From contig NC_053040.3 of NCBI RefSeq assembly GCF_002575655.3, positions 156,737,148 through 156,801,147 of the forward strand: a stretch of 64,000 nt of DNA, given 5' to 3'. Each line of letters starts with the position of its first letter. Within the stretch, counting starts at the first letter, position 1. This document shows, one piece after another, positions 55,118 through 64,000 of the stretch. This stretch comes from Aegilops tauschii subsp. strangulata (taxonomy: Eukaryota > Streptophyta > Magnoliopsida > Poales > Poaceae). The position numbers and the translations under genes are program-made. The notes under the pieces are model-generated. The model worked only from the letters and a program-made list of their open reading frames with translations, was not told the DNA's origin and searched no databases.

Positions 55118-55546
55118 ACAAAGCAATTCACACGGCTTATTAGCAGCAATCGTCTGTGTTATTATTGGTCTTCGCACACATTTCAGATTACGGACCTGTT
55201 TGCCGCGTATCACACACATCTTGTTCAGTTGAACCGTTTCCATTGTGTTGCCTAATCACACACAGTTCATCCCAGTGAACCGTATGCTGTATATCGCACA
55301 CGTCTTCATTTGGTTGCCCGTTTCTTTTGTTCCTCCTCATCGCAAACAGTTAATTCAGCTGAACCATATGCCCTGCATCGCACACGCAACTCAATTCTGA
55401 ACCATGTTTGATGCATATGTCATCGCAAATGTTTTGCACCTTTTTTGACCTTTTTTTACACCACCGTTTGCGATTATGGCATCGCACACAGTTTCGTCGA
55501 AGGGTCTCTGATCGTAGTGTCGCATTTGGACCATCCTACAGTAGTG
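55118..55546. repeat. Right subterminal repeats of the 11-kb CACTA
   Basis: TCACACGGCTT, CACACATC..GTTGAACCGTTT, ATCACACACAGTTCATCCCA, GTGAACCGTATGC, ATCGCACACGTC, ATCGCAAACAGTTAATTCAG, CATCGCACACGC and ACCGTTTGCGATTATG recur every 30-60 bp. Many occur as pairs of a CACAC half and an AACCGT half about 15-20 bp apart. They match the left set and precede the terminal CACTACTGTAGG complement. Confidence 0.75.
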
Positions 55547-56590
55547 AGAGATCTTTGACCATAGCAACATTAGGTTCAACTTCAATTTGTTCAGAGGGTC
55601 TAGGTGCTCTAATATTACTTTTGTTATCCATAGTTGAAACTTTAGCATGTTCCTTTATCCTTACAGGAAAATGTGGGTTCTCAATATAAGTAGTAGGAAT
55701 AACTGGATCAACATTGTAAATGATAGTTTCATCTTTAACTACAGTGGGCTCCTCAATCTTTCCTTTAACAGGGGATGATATTTAAACCACTTATCCTTAG
55801 GGAGATCAACATGAGTAGCAAATGAGTCGCAAAAGAAAGCTACTATCTCAGAGTCAAGTCCATATTTAGTGCTAAACTTATGAAAAGCATCAATATTCAT
55901 AAAGAATTTAACACAATCAAACTTAAGCATTATACCCGACTCTTTACCTTTGTCGATTTCCCAATATTCAGAGTTGTGTTTAATTCTTTCCAGAAGATCT
56001 CACTAGAATTCGATAGTTTTCTTCATAAAGAAACCAGTTGAAGAAGAATCGAGCATGGTTCGATCATCATGAGAAAGCCGAGCATAAAAATTCTGTAAGA
56101 TAATTTCTTTTGGGAGCTCATGATTGGGCCATGTGTACATCATGTACTTAAGCCTCCCCCAAGCTAGAGCGATGCTTTCTCCTTCACGAGGCCAAAAATT
56201 ATATATATAATTCCGATCACGACGAACTAGATGCATAGGATAAAACTTTTGATGAAATCCCAATCTCAATCGGTTCCAATCCCAAGCTCCAATATCATCA
56301 CATATCCTATACCATGCCAATGCCTTTCCCTTCAAAGATAAAGGGAAAACCTTCTTCTTAACTTCATCTCTGGGTAAACCTGCAAGCTTAAATAATCCAC
56401 AAACTTCATCCACATAGATTAGGTGCATATCATGATGTAGTGTTCCATTTTCTGCATAAGGATTAGCTAGCAGTTTCTCTATCATACCAGAAGGAATCTC
56501 ATAATAAATATTTTCGGTAGGTACAGTAGGTTGAGGAGAAACTCTTTGTGCTTATAGTCGAGGTGAAGATACCCTGAACAAACCCCTCAA
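55547..56590 (-). pseudogene. Gypsy E gag and linker, broken
   Basis: The clean core (56,485-56,003, 160 codons) reads MIEKLLANPYAENGTLHHDM, VFPLSLKGKALAWYRICDDI, YPMHLVRRDRNYIYNFWPRE and LSHDDRTMLDSSSTGFFMKK, which is capsid-type Gag. The upstream start near 56,600 is frameshifted relative to Gypsy A. The linker at 55,930-55,739 (MNIDAFHKFSTKYGLDSEIV) matches the Gypsy A region at 4,149-3,950. A frameshift near 55,770 follows before the CACTA border at 55,547. Confidence 0.8.
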
Positions 56591-56711
56591 AGGATGGTTT
56601 TCCATAGTAACAAGTAACAATAAATTTCAGCACACAATATAAATGTTTCCTTACCAAATTCCACTCACCAAAGGCGCTTCACTCCCCAGCAACGGCGCCC
56701 AAAAAGAGTCC

Positions 56712-58201
56712 TAATGACCCACACGTATAGGGTATCAGTCGTAGTCCTTTCTATAAGTAAGAGTGTCGAACCCAACGAGGAGCAGAAGGAAATGACAAGC
56801 GGTTTTCAGCAAGGTATTTTCTGCAGGCACTGAAATTGTCGGTAACAGATAGTTTGATAGCAAGGAAATTGGCAACGAGCAAGTAATAGTAACGATAGCC
56901 AAGGTGCAGAATGGTAGCACAATCCTTTTTGTAGCAAAGGACAGGCCGGAACAAACTCTTATAGTAAGTAAAGCGTTCTTAAGGACACACGAGCATGTAG
57001 TCACTTTCATCATGTTTGTTTGATTCACGTTCGTTACTTTGATAATTTGATATGTGGGTGGACCCGTGCTTGGGTGTTTTTATTACTTGAACAATCCTCC
57101 CACTTATGATTACCCCCTCTCGCAAGCATCCGCAACTACGAAAGAAGAACTAAGAACAATCTAACCATAACATGAAACATATGGATCCAAATCAGTCCCA
57201 TACGGAATAGCGCATAAACTAGGGTTTAAGCTTCTGTCACTCTAGCAACCCATCATCTAATAACTACTCCACAATGCTTTACCTTAGACCCAAAGATGGT
57301 GAAGTTTCATGTAGTTGACGTTCACATAACACCACTAAGGGAAACAACAACATACATATCATCAAAATACCGAACGAATACCAAATTCACATGATTACTT
57401 ATGATAAGACTTCTCCCATGTCCTCAATAATAAAAGTAACTACTCACAAAACATATTTATGTTCAAGACCGGAGGGGTATTGAATAGCATAATGGATCTA
57501 AACATATGATCTTCCACCGAATAAACCAACAAGCATCAACTACAAGATGTAATCAACACTACTAGCAACCCATAGGTAGCAATCTGAGGTTTTGAGACAA
57601 AGATTGAATACAAGAGATGAAATGGGGTTTGAGATGAGATGGTGCTAGTGAAGATGTTGATGAAGATTGGTTCTCCCACGATGAGAGCTTCTATTTCCCC
57701 CTCCCGGAGGGAAGTTTCCCCGGCAGAATCGCTCCGCCGAAGAGCAAAAGTGCTCCTGCCAGGTACCGCCTCGAGACGGCGGCGCTTCGTCCCGAAACCT
57801 TCCTTCTAAATTTTTCCAGGGCAAATGGCATCATATAGGTGAAGATGGGCCCCGTAGGCCTGCCAGCTTCACCACAAGCCCAGGGGCGCGCCGAGAGGGG
57901 TGGGGGGCGCCCCCAGGCTTGTGGCTGCCTAGTGGGTCCTCTCTGGTACTTCTTTCACCAATAATTTTAATATATTCCAAAATAACTCTTCGTCAGTTTT
58001 CAGCTCATTTCGAGATGTTCAGAAAAATGCCTCCGATATAGCCCTTCCCGGTCCAGAATTCCAGCTGCTGGCAATCTCCCTCTTTATGTGAAACTTGCAA
58101 AATAAGAGAGAAAAGACATAAGAATTGTATCATAAAGTGAAATAACAGTCCATAATGCAATAAATATCAACATAAAAACATGATGCAAAATGGAAATGTC
58201 A
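56712..58201 (-). repeat. 5' LTR of Gypsy E (about 1,490 bp)
   Basis: On the minus strand it starts TGACATTTCCATTTTGCATC and ends GTGGGTCATTA, a mutated CA end. It aligns along its length with the LTR of Gypsy A (4,961-6,476), including the GC-rich patch near 57,870-57,920. The mutated terminal base and visible divergence imply an older insertion. Confidence 0.85.
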
Positions 58202-59500
58202 GCCTTCGATCCGCGCCGCCGGTCGCCTCCTCCTGCCTCCCCTCCCTCACTGCCGGCCAAAGGCCTGGCCGGGCAAAGCCCGACCGGCACCGACGGCGAC
58301 GGGGCTTCTTCTTCCCCTCGTGTGATGGGGTGACGCGGGACGGCCTCCTCAGGCCTGGGCGCGGGGGTGCATGCGTGGGTGATGCAGCGGCGTGGAGGAC
58401 TTTGTGGCGGTGGCAACCCAAGGCGGCGACCCTGGAAGGTGGTGGCAGGTGAAGCCAAGGACTCTCGCGGCTGCATGGCGTGGTGGTGTCCCTGTCCAAG
58501 GCGATCTGCGTCGGCGATCTGGTGACTTCGGCTCTGGATTGCATCGGATCAGCGACGGTGACGAGCGCGCGAGATTCCTCTCGGCAGCTCTCACGGTTTG
58601 GCGTGGGGTGGCAGCCCTCCTCCCAGGCTCCAGTGGCGGAACACACAAGTAGTGGCCGGTGTGTGAGGTCTCCCACGGTGGTAGTGTTGTTGCGGATGGT
58701 CACCGGATCTGGGTGGCCAGATATGGGGCTTTGAAGGCGGTCTGGACGGTGCACATGTTGTCGATTGGATGCTCATGTGACAGATCCGGGTGAAAACCTG
58801 GTCTTCGGCCGGTGGGCGGAGCCCATGATGGTGACGCCCTCGGCGTCGTTTCCTTCTTGAAGGCATCATCGAGGTGAAGCTCCCAACTCCTTCCACTACC
58901 TCCGGGCGAAACCCAAGATCAATCGGTTGGATGATGGCAGTGCACCCGTGTCGTTCCCTCCTTGGGGGCATCATTCTTGGAGGTGTGCATTGGATTGAGG
59001 GACCAGTGGATGGTTCCAGCGGTGGAGCGGCATTCCAAGTGACGCATCGACGACGTGGAGTCTCGGCGGCATGGTGCGGCAGGGTCTCGGCGACGGATGT
59101 GTGGTGATGGATGCGCGCAGGGAGGAGGCGTTGTCTGGCGTCGTGGGGGCATCGACGGCAGGCCTGGCAAGGTTGATGCATTAGTACCTGCTCTAAATAT
59201 GGATCGATGGAAGATGGCAGCGACGACCTGTACGTCGGACCGGTTTGCGCCCCAGACCTGGTATGTGGCTTGGTTAGGGCCTCCGACTTTAAATATTAGG
59301 ATTTGGTGAGAGGTTTGGGTATTCGGCTCAGACTTTCTGCACCATTCATCAGCAGGATAGGAGTAGCAACAGATGTTGTCAAGATGGCGGTTTCAAACAT
59401 ATTGACGTATTACTTTCTAAGGTCTTTGTGAGTAACTAATAAAATGGGTGCATGCATCTCCTAGATGTAGAGGCCGGGGTCATCCTCCTTTTAAACAAAA
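58202..59500 (+). mobile_element. GC-rich non-coding retroposon-like element (plus)
   Basis: A GC-rich body without a consistent coding frame on either strand ends in AGATGTAGAGGCCGGGGTCA (59,463-59,482), TCCTCCTTTTAAAC and an A-rich tail (AAAATAAAATAAAAC). The same end in reverse occurs at 59,729-59,785. I infer a non-autonomous LINE-dependent retroposon, because the conserved 3' end plus A tail is what a LINE reverse transcriptase recognises. The 5' border against the LTR of Gypsy E at 58,201 has no clear duplication. Confidence 0.5.
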
Positions 59501-59721
59501 TAAAATAAAACTATCTTTGCACTTTAGTGTTTACCTTACTAAGTAACAAGTTGATTGATTGGTGTAGATTGCAGCAGAGTAACACGGAGCACAGTAACAA
59601 GCAACAAATACCTACCAGTTGCCAAGTATCAAGTATTTTTAAAGAGAGTAAGAAATGATGTAAAAACGTAGACATGGGGGTGGATATTGCCCGGAAAAAA
59701 TATAGGCACGTATTCCTTATA
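59501..59721. other. Short spacer between two tail-to-tail retroposons
   Basis: AT-rich, about 220 bp, with repeated AAGTAACAAG/AGTAACAAGCAACAA words. No gene is seen. Confidence 0.5.
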
Positions 59722-61093
59722 TTTTTTTAGAAAAGGAGGATGACCCCCGACCTCTGCATCTGGGCGATGCATACGGTCACTTTATTAATTATTCTCACCA
59801 GACCTTACAAAGTCATATAACAGTAAGACTAAAGCCACCGTCTAAGCAACAAACTGTCGCTACACCTATCCAGTTGATGAAGGGCGCAGATAGCCTGGGC
59901 CTAATACCAAACAGACATCGCAACCAAGCCTAACATCTAAGACCTGAAACCCCAACCTAGCCACTTGCCGGGTCTGGGGCACACACTGGTCCGGCATGCT
60001 CTCAGAGGCCGCCGCCACCAACTGCCACCGCTCCATCTTCAGAACTGTACTGATGCATCAACCTTGCTCAGTCTAGCTATCGTCGACGCCACCACGGCGC
60101 CCAACGGCACCTCCTCCCTGCACGCAAACAGCTGAGCACGTCGCGGTCGCCACTGATACACCTCAGCGCCATGCTGCCAAGTACCACCAGCCGACACAGC
60201 TTGAAGTCCTTGGAAGATCTGTCGTGCGTAGCACCTGCCGACCAGGCATGACAAAGCGTAGCACCTGTCGGTCAGGCATGACTTGACATCTCCACCGAAG
60301 CTCCGTGCAAGATGAAGCAGCTCCACCTCCTGCCTCTGACTTCCAGCGCTGCTCCACAAACGATGCTCCCAAGAGAGAAACGACACCGCAGTGCCGCATC
60401 GTCCGATCTGGAACACAAGATCCTAGGGTTTCCCCCGAAGCAGCACGAGTGGGTCGACAGTGGTTACACGACGATGCCTTCATCAAGGTAACGGCGTAGA
60501 ACGCCGCCATCCCTGCCGTCGGCTCGGTTTTCACCGGCAACCATGTCTCCCCAACTCGCAGTTGGGACTAGATGATGGATCTCGAGATCCGATCACCAAG
60601 CCTCTGGCCAGCCACCACTGACGAAGAAGATGACCACCACCATTGGCTACACCGGCCAGAATAGATCTGCCATGGGTGCTGCCAAGCAGTCCACCAGGCC
60701 CTCGACGCCGCCGCCGATCTAAAGCCAGATGACATACCGCCGAAGACCGCATCGCGCCGCCGCCCGATCCAGGACAGCCGCCGCAGCAGCCGGCCATGGC
60801 CCGAGGCAGGGCCGACCGCCGCCGCCGTCGAAGCCAACGTCGTCGCTTCTAAATCGGCCGCACCTCCACGCATGTTGGGGCCCCGCCACCCCTGAGACAC
60901 GGGAGGGAGGAAGAGCCCCCGCCACCGCCGTCGGCCTCCGGGCGCAAGCTGGCGGCGTCCTCCGGCGGCGGCGGGAGGAAGGGAGGAAGATGGGCTAGGC
61001 CCCGGTGGCGGCTAGGGTTGGGGAGCCACCCGAGTCGCCCGAGCGGGGAGCGACACGGAGCCACCCTTGCCTGAGTACTGGCCTGGCATAGAG
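59722..61093 (-). mobile_element. GC-rich non-coding retroposon-like element (minus)
   Basis: On the minus strand a GC-rich 5' part (CCGCCGCCGGAGGACGCC) runs into a tail with CAGATGCAGAGGTCGGGGGT (near 59,750) and CATCCTCCTTTTCT, followed by A-rich sequence. That is the same 3' end as the plus copy at 59,440-59,495. It has no domain in any frame. The overlapping 125-codon ORFs near 60,039-60,540 are composition artefacts. Its 5' end may have been cut by the LINE insertion at 61,100. Confidence 0.5.
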
Positions 61094-61124
61094 AGACGTT
61101 TTGTTTTTGAAAAACAAATGGACT

Positions 61125-62777
61125 TTATTCAACGGAAATAACAGATACATCGTTTGTGAGGAATGGTACAATCTCAAACATAGGCTCCTCAAACCAATCA
61201 ATGGTAGAAGAAAATCTAGCCAACCTAGCAAGCTCGTGCGCAACCTTATTGGCTTCCCTATTACAATGTTCAAACCTAGAGGTAGGAAAATCACACGCCA
61301 AAAAATAGCAATCATCGAAGATAGCCGCCGCCGCTCCTGCTGACCGTCCGCCGTTATTCATCGTTTCAATAACCTCCAAATTATCAGAATTAATAACTAG
61401 GCGATTGCAACCCGCACGTTGCGCTAGTGAAAGACCGAATCTGAGAGCCCAAGCTTCCGCTGTTAGAGCATCGATGCAATGATCAATTTTCCAAGTACCC
61501 CCTGCAATAAACTTCCCTTTGTCGTTCCTCAGGACAGCCCCCGCCGTACCTTTAAGAAGATCATGATCAAAAGAAGCGTCAACATTAATTTTCACAAAAC
61601 CCACCGGGGGACGAATCCAACCCCCTCTTTTCATAGAAGCCCTTGGATTGGAAGCAACAACATAATTAGTCGTAAGAGCTTGTATCCCCATTGAAATCTG
61701 TTTTGCATCTTGAATTCTCTCCTTGTGCACTAATTTACGTCTTTCCCACCATAAATACCAAGACGCAATGGCAATCATCTCCCGAGTATTCTGGAACCCC
61801 ATAATAGATAAATCTTGGTCAGGCATGAGCAACAAAAACTCGAGGACCGCCTCTCCAGCACGATCAACTTCACAAGCTTGAGCAATGATCTCGTCTAATC
61901 CAAGCCTTCTCCAGACCTCTTTTGCCTTCTGGCACTGAAACAACATATGCTTTGTGTCTTCTAAACCAGAAGCACAACAAGGGCATAAAGGTGAAACTTT
62001 CATGTGTCTATTAGCGAGCGTAACACGACATGGAAGAGTACCATGCAGCGTCCGCCAAATAAAAAATTTCACCTTCGCTGGACAAGATAACTTCCAAATC
62101 TTACACCAAATTGGATTAAAGTTTGTTCGACCCATTCCATTAGTACGACGAAGTTTCCTTCCATGTTGATAATCCCACTCAACAAAATATGCAGATCGAA
62201 CAGAAAAAATCCCACTCTTTGTATGACTCCAGGCAACAAAATCTAACATATCAAACTGAGGCAGAGGGATAGCAAGGACCCGCTGTAAATCAACAGGCCA
62301 CAAGGTCTGTCTGATGAGATCCTCATCCCACATGTTCGAAGAGGGGTCAATGAGATCAGACACTTTTGATAACAAATGTTGTCCCTTTGGAGTGATGACT
62401 TTCCTGTTAGCACAGTTAGGGATCCAAGCATCTTCCCAAATGTCAATTTTCTGACCATTTCCAACACGCCAAATGTAGGCATGTTTTAAGGTATTAACCC
62501 CCGCCATAATACTTTGCCATGTGAAGGATGATCCCTTTTTAAACTTTGCGTTTAATAAATCTCCATCAGGAAAATACTTAGCTCGCAAAATGGTGGCACA
62601 CAAGGAATCTAGGTTCTCAAGGAGACGCCAAGCTTGTTTAGCCAACATCACCAAATTAAAACAATGAATGTCACGAAAACCCATTCCACCTTGGCTTTTC
62701 GGGACACACATTTTCCACCACGCCATCCAATGCATCCTTCTCTGGTTGTCGTCATCACCCCACCAAAAATGCGACAT
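61125..62777 (-). pseudogene. LINE ORF2 C-terminal part: zinc-binding region and RNase H
   Basis: The frame has 550 open codons. The N-terminal third has the plant LINE signature GGMGFRDIHCFNLVMLAKQA and WRVGNGQKIDIWEDAWIP. The zf-RVT follows (LSCPAKVKFFIWRTLHGTLP, then CPCC and DTKHMLFQC). The last 158 residues are a type I RNase H: FVKINVDASFD (D400), ALTAEAWALRFGL (E441), LVINSDNLEVIETM (D465) and NREANKVAHELARLA. It lies one frame away from the RT part, with the break near 62,780. Apart from that break the protein looks intact. RNase H in this LINE type removes template RNA. Confidence 0.85.
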
Positions 62778-62785
62778 CTCGTCAG

Positions 62786-63888
62786 TTATTCCTTTACATT
62801 TTTTTTAGGAATTTTAAAGACCGACATAGCATAAGTTGGGATAGCTTGAACAACAGACTTGAGAAGAACTTCCTTGCCTCCAGTGGATAAGAGTTTTTCT
62901 TTCCATCCGCTAATTGTCATAACAATGCGATCAATCAGATATTGGAAACAATCAGTCTTATCTAACCCCACATGCGCAGGCAGGCCCAGATACTTATCAT
63001 TTAGAGCTTCGATCATGATATTTAAAATTGAGCAAATTTGTTCTCTAATGTCCCCACTCGTATTTGGGCTAAAAAATATGCTAGATTTTTCAACGCTCAC
63101 CATTTGTCCAGACGCAGCACAATATAAGTCCAAAATTGATTTAAGTGTCTCCGCATTTTGTTGATTAGCTTTCATGAGGATTAATGAGTCATCCGTAAAA
63201 AGGAGATTTGTGATAGTAGGGGCCTCTCTACAAACCTTGACTCCTGAAATATTCCCAATCTCCTCCGCATGCGCCAAGAGAGCAGTAAGGCCCTCCGTGC
63301 ATAATAAGAAAAGGTAGGGAGATAATGGATCACCTTGTCTTAAGCCCCTAGTAGGCTTGAGACTTTCAGTTTCTTCATCATTAATCCGTACCCTATACTC
63401 AACAGTAGAGACACGTTTCATAATAAGATTTACCCATCTCTCCTGGAAACCGAGTTTCAACATAGTTCCCTTCAAAAAAGGCCATTCGACTCGATCGTAA
63501 GCTTTGTGCATATCAAGCTTGATAGCGCATAAACCCTCTTTTCCCACCCTCTTATTTTTAATAGTATGAAAGCTCTCATAAGCCACTAAAACATTGTCTG
63601 TAATCAATCTACCAGGCACAAAAGCACTTTGGGTTGGGCTGATAATATCAGGCAGTAAAACCTTCAAACGCGCCGACAACATTTTGGAGATAATTTTGTA
63701 TACCACATTGCAAAGACTGATAGGTCTAAACTGGGTTACCTTCTCGGGTGAGTTGACCTTGGGAATCAACACAATCGCAGTATCATTCCAACCCGGTGGA
63801 ATTGTACAAGTATTCACTGCTTTCAAGACCTCATCTACCAAATCATCCCCTAGCATGGGCCAAAATCTTTTATAAAAAATAGCATGAA
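62786..63888 (-). pseudogene. LINE ORF2 reverse transcriptase part, 5'-truncated
   Basis: The frame is open from inside the RT (LHAIFYKRFWPMLGDD, 63,888) to a stop at 62,786. Motifs in order are [72 protein letters not shown] and the active-site box LLFTDDSLILMK. The YxDD Tyr is Phe here, a common variant. The C-terminal thumb (YLGLPAHVG, SGWKEKLLSTGGKEVLLKSV) continues to a frameshift near 62,780, after which the next frame resumes. The endonuclease half is absent. Confidence 0.85.
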
Positions 63889-63895
63889 GACGTTC

Positions 63896-64000
63896 TTAAT
63901 TAAGAACTTGCCTCTCACTATAGTCATACTCCCACTTGCTTCGGGGTCCCTAAGAAAACTAAGGGTAATTAAGGTGACCTTGCGGGTCAGCCGAAACAAT
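63896..64000. other. Flank right of the LINE, unassigned
   Basis: About 105 bp with no feature recognised. It should be the continuation of whatever sequence the LINE entered. Confidence 0.4.

Larger units (their letters stand above)
44547..55546. mobile_element. CACTA DNA transposon, 11,000 bp, carrying gene modules
   Basis: The left end is CACTGGTACGCATCGGTCC and the right end, read in complement, is CACTACTGTAGGATGGTCC. The two share CACT and GGTCC at the edges with a diverged middle. Flanking aga occurs on both sides (44,544-44,546 and 55,547-55,549), the 3-bp duplication of CACTA elements. Both ends carry repeated CACACGGTT / AACCGTNTGCG words. No transposase (TNP2-like) frame is visible, so it should depend on a transposase made elsewhere. 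Cargo: B3 exon, Ala-rich modules, a 500-bp tandem array and a DEDDy exonuclease. Confidence 0.9.
43731..58201 (-). mobile_element. Gypsy retrotransposon E (relative of A), split by CACTA and Gypsy C
   Basis: Minus-strand order from the right is 5' LTR (58,201-56,712), primer site, gag (about 56,590-56,003), linker (55,930-55,547), then after an 11,000-bp CACTA the protease and following region (44,546-43,731), where Gypsy C interrupts it. Removing the CACTA with one aga copy restores a junction that aligns with bases 3,785-3,800 of Gypsy A. RT and the 3' LTR are not in the window. Confidence 0.85.
61101..63888 (-). mobile_element. 5'-truncated L1-type LINE (RT plus RNase H)
   Basis: In minus orientation the 3' end lies at a T-rich stretch (TTGTTTTTG at 61,101) and the 5' end is inside the RT coding sequence near 63,888. 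The word agacgtt on both sides (61,094-61,100 and 63,889-63,895) is a candidate 7-bp target duplication. It belongs to a different family from the LINE at 40,788, since it carries an extra RNase H domain and shares little RT sequence with it. Confidence 0.75.

Noticed and set aside
58084..59310. Several 80-196-codon ORFs on both strands
   Set aside because: They overlap in a GC-rich non-coding retroposon, share no domain and disagree in frame.
1..64000. Endogenous pararetrovirus or other viral insertion
   Set aside because: All RT sequences seen are Gypsy type with LTRs or LINE type with A tails. No movement-protein or virus-type coat frame was noticed.

Overview
This window looks like intergenic chromosome from a large grass genome, most likely a Triticeae species (wheat, Aegilops, barley or rye group). 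The evidence is the dense nesting of Gypsy LTR retrotransposons with TGATACGTC-type LTR ends and TGGCGCCGTTGCCGGGGA primer sites, CACTA DNA transposons with 3-bp target duplications, Stowaway-type CTCCCTCCGT MITEs, plant L1-type LINEs and a SINE-like tail. No intact host gene is certain. Family names were not verified by any search.

Layout. 1-1,206 is one end of a Gypsy element (gag-like reading frame, primer site, 526-bp LTR), minus strand, inserted into the integrase region of a second Gypsy element, A (1,207-6,476, minus). Element A sits in a broken LTR of a third, B (6,477-7,390). 7,391-17,400 is the least repetitive stretch: Stowaway MITEs, a degraded F-box/DUF295 gene (about 10,335-12,144, minus), a tRNA-like B box, a dispersed repeat, and a 1.2-kb purine-rich block ending in a run of 13 G. 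17,400-26,486 appears to be a CACTA element. Only its right end is seen, with an array of GGCCCA words. It carries two fragmentary coiled-coil-type genes and a 5S rRNA-SINE chimera.

26,487-58,201 is a deep nest. Gypsy E (43,731-58,201, minus) was hit by an 11,000-bp CACTA (44,547-55,546, target duplication aga) and by Gypsy C (26,487-43,730, minus). The LTR of C received a solo LTR (30,922-32,268) and a gag-protease-only Gypsy D (32,704-43,357, target duplication cccgt). The 3' LTR of D received a 5'-truncated LINE (40,788-43,173, 15-bp target duplication). 58,202-61,093 holds two GC-rich non-coding retroposon-like copies facing tail to tail. 61,101-63,888 is a 5'-truncated minus-strand LINE with reverse transcriptase and RNase H.

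The most notable item is the 11-kb CACTA. It shows no transposase, but carries an apparently intact DEDDy 3'-5' exonuclease frame (54,265-54,987), a B3-domain exon, several Ala-rich coding modules and about seven tandem ~500-bp units. Copies of the element's own subterminal words lie between these modules. Nearly all other retroelement reading frames are broken by stops and frameshifts, so the region reads as a graveyard of transposons of several ages.
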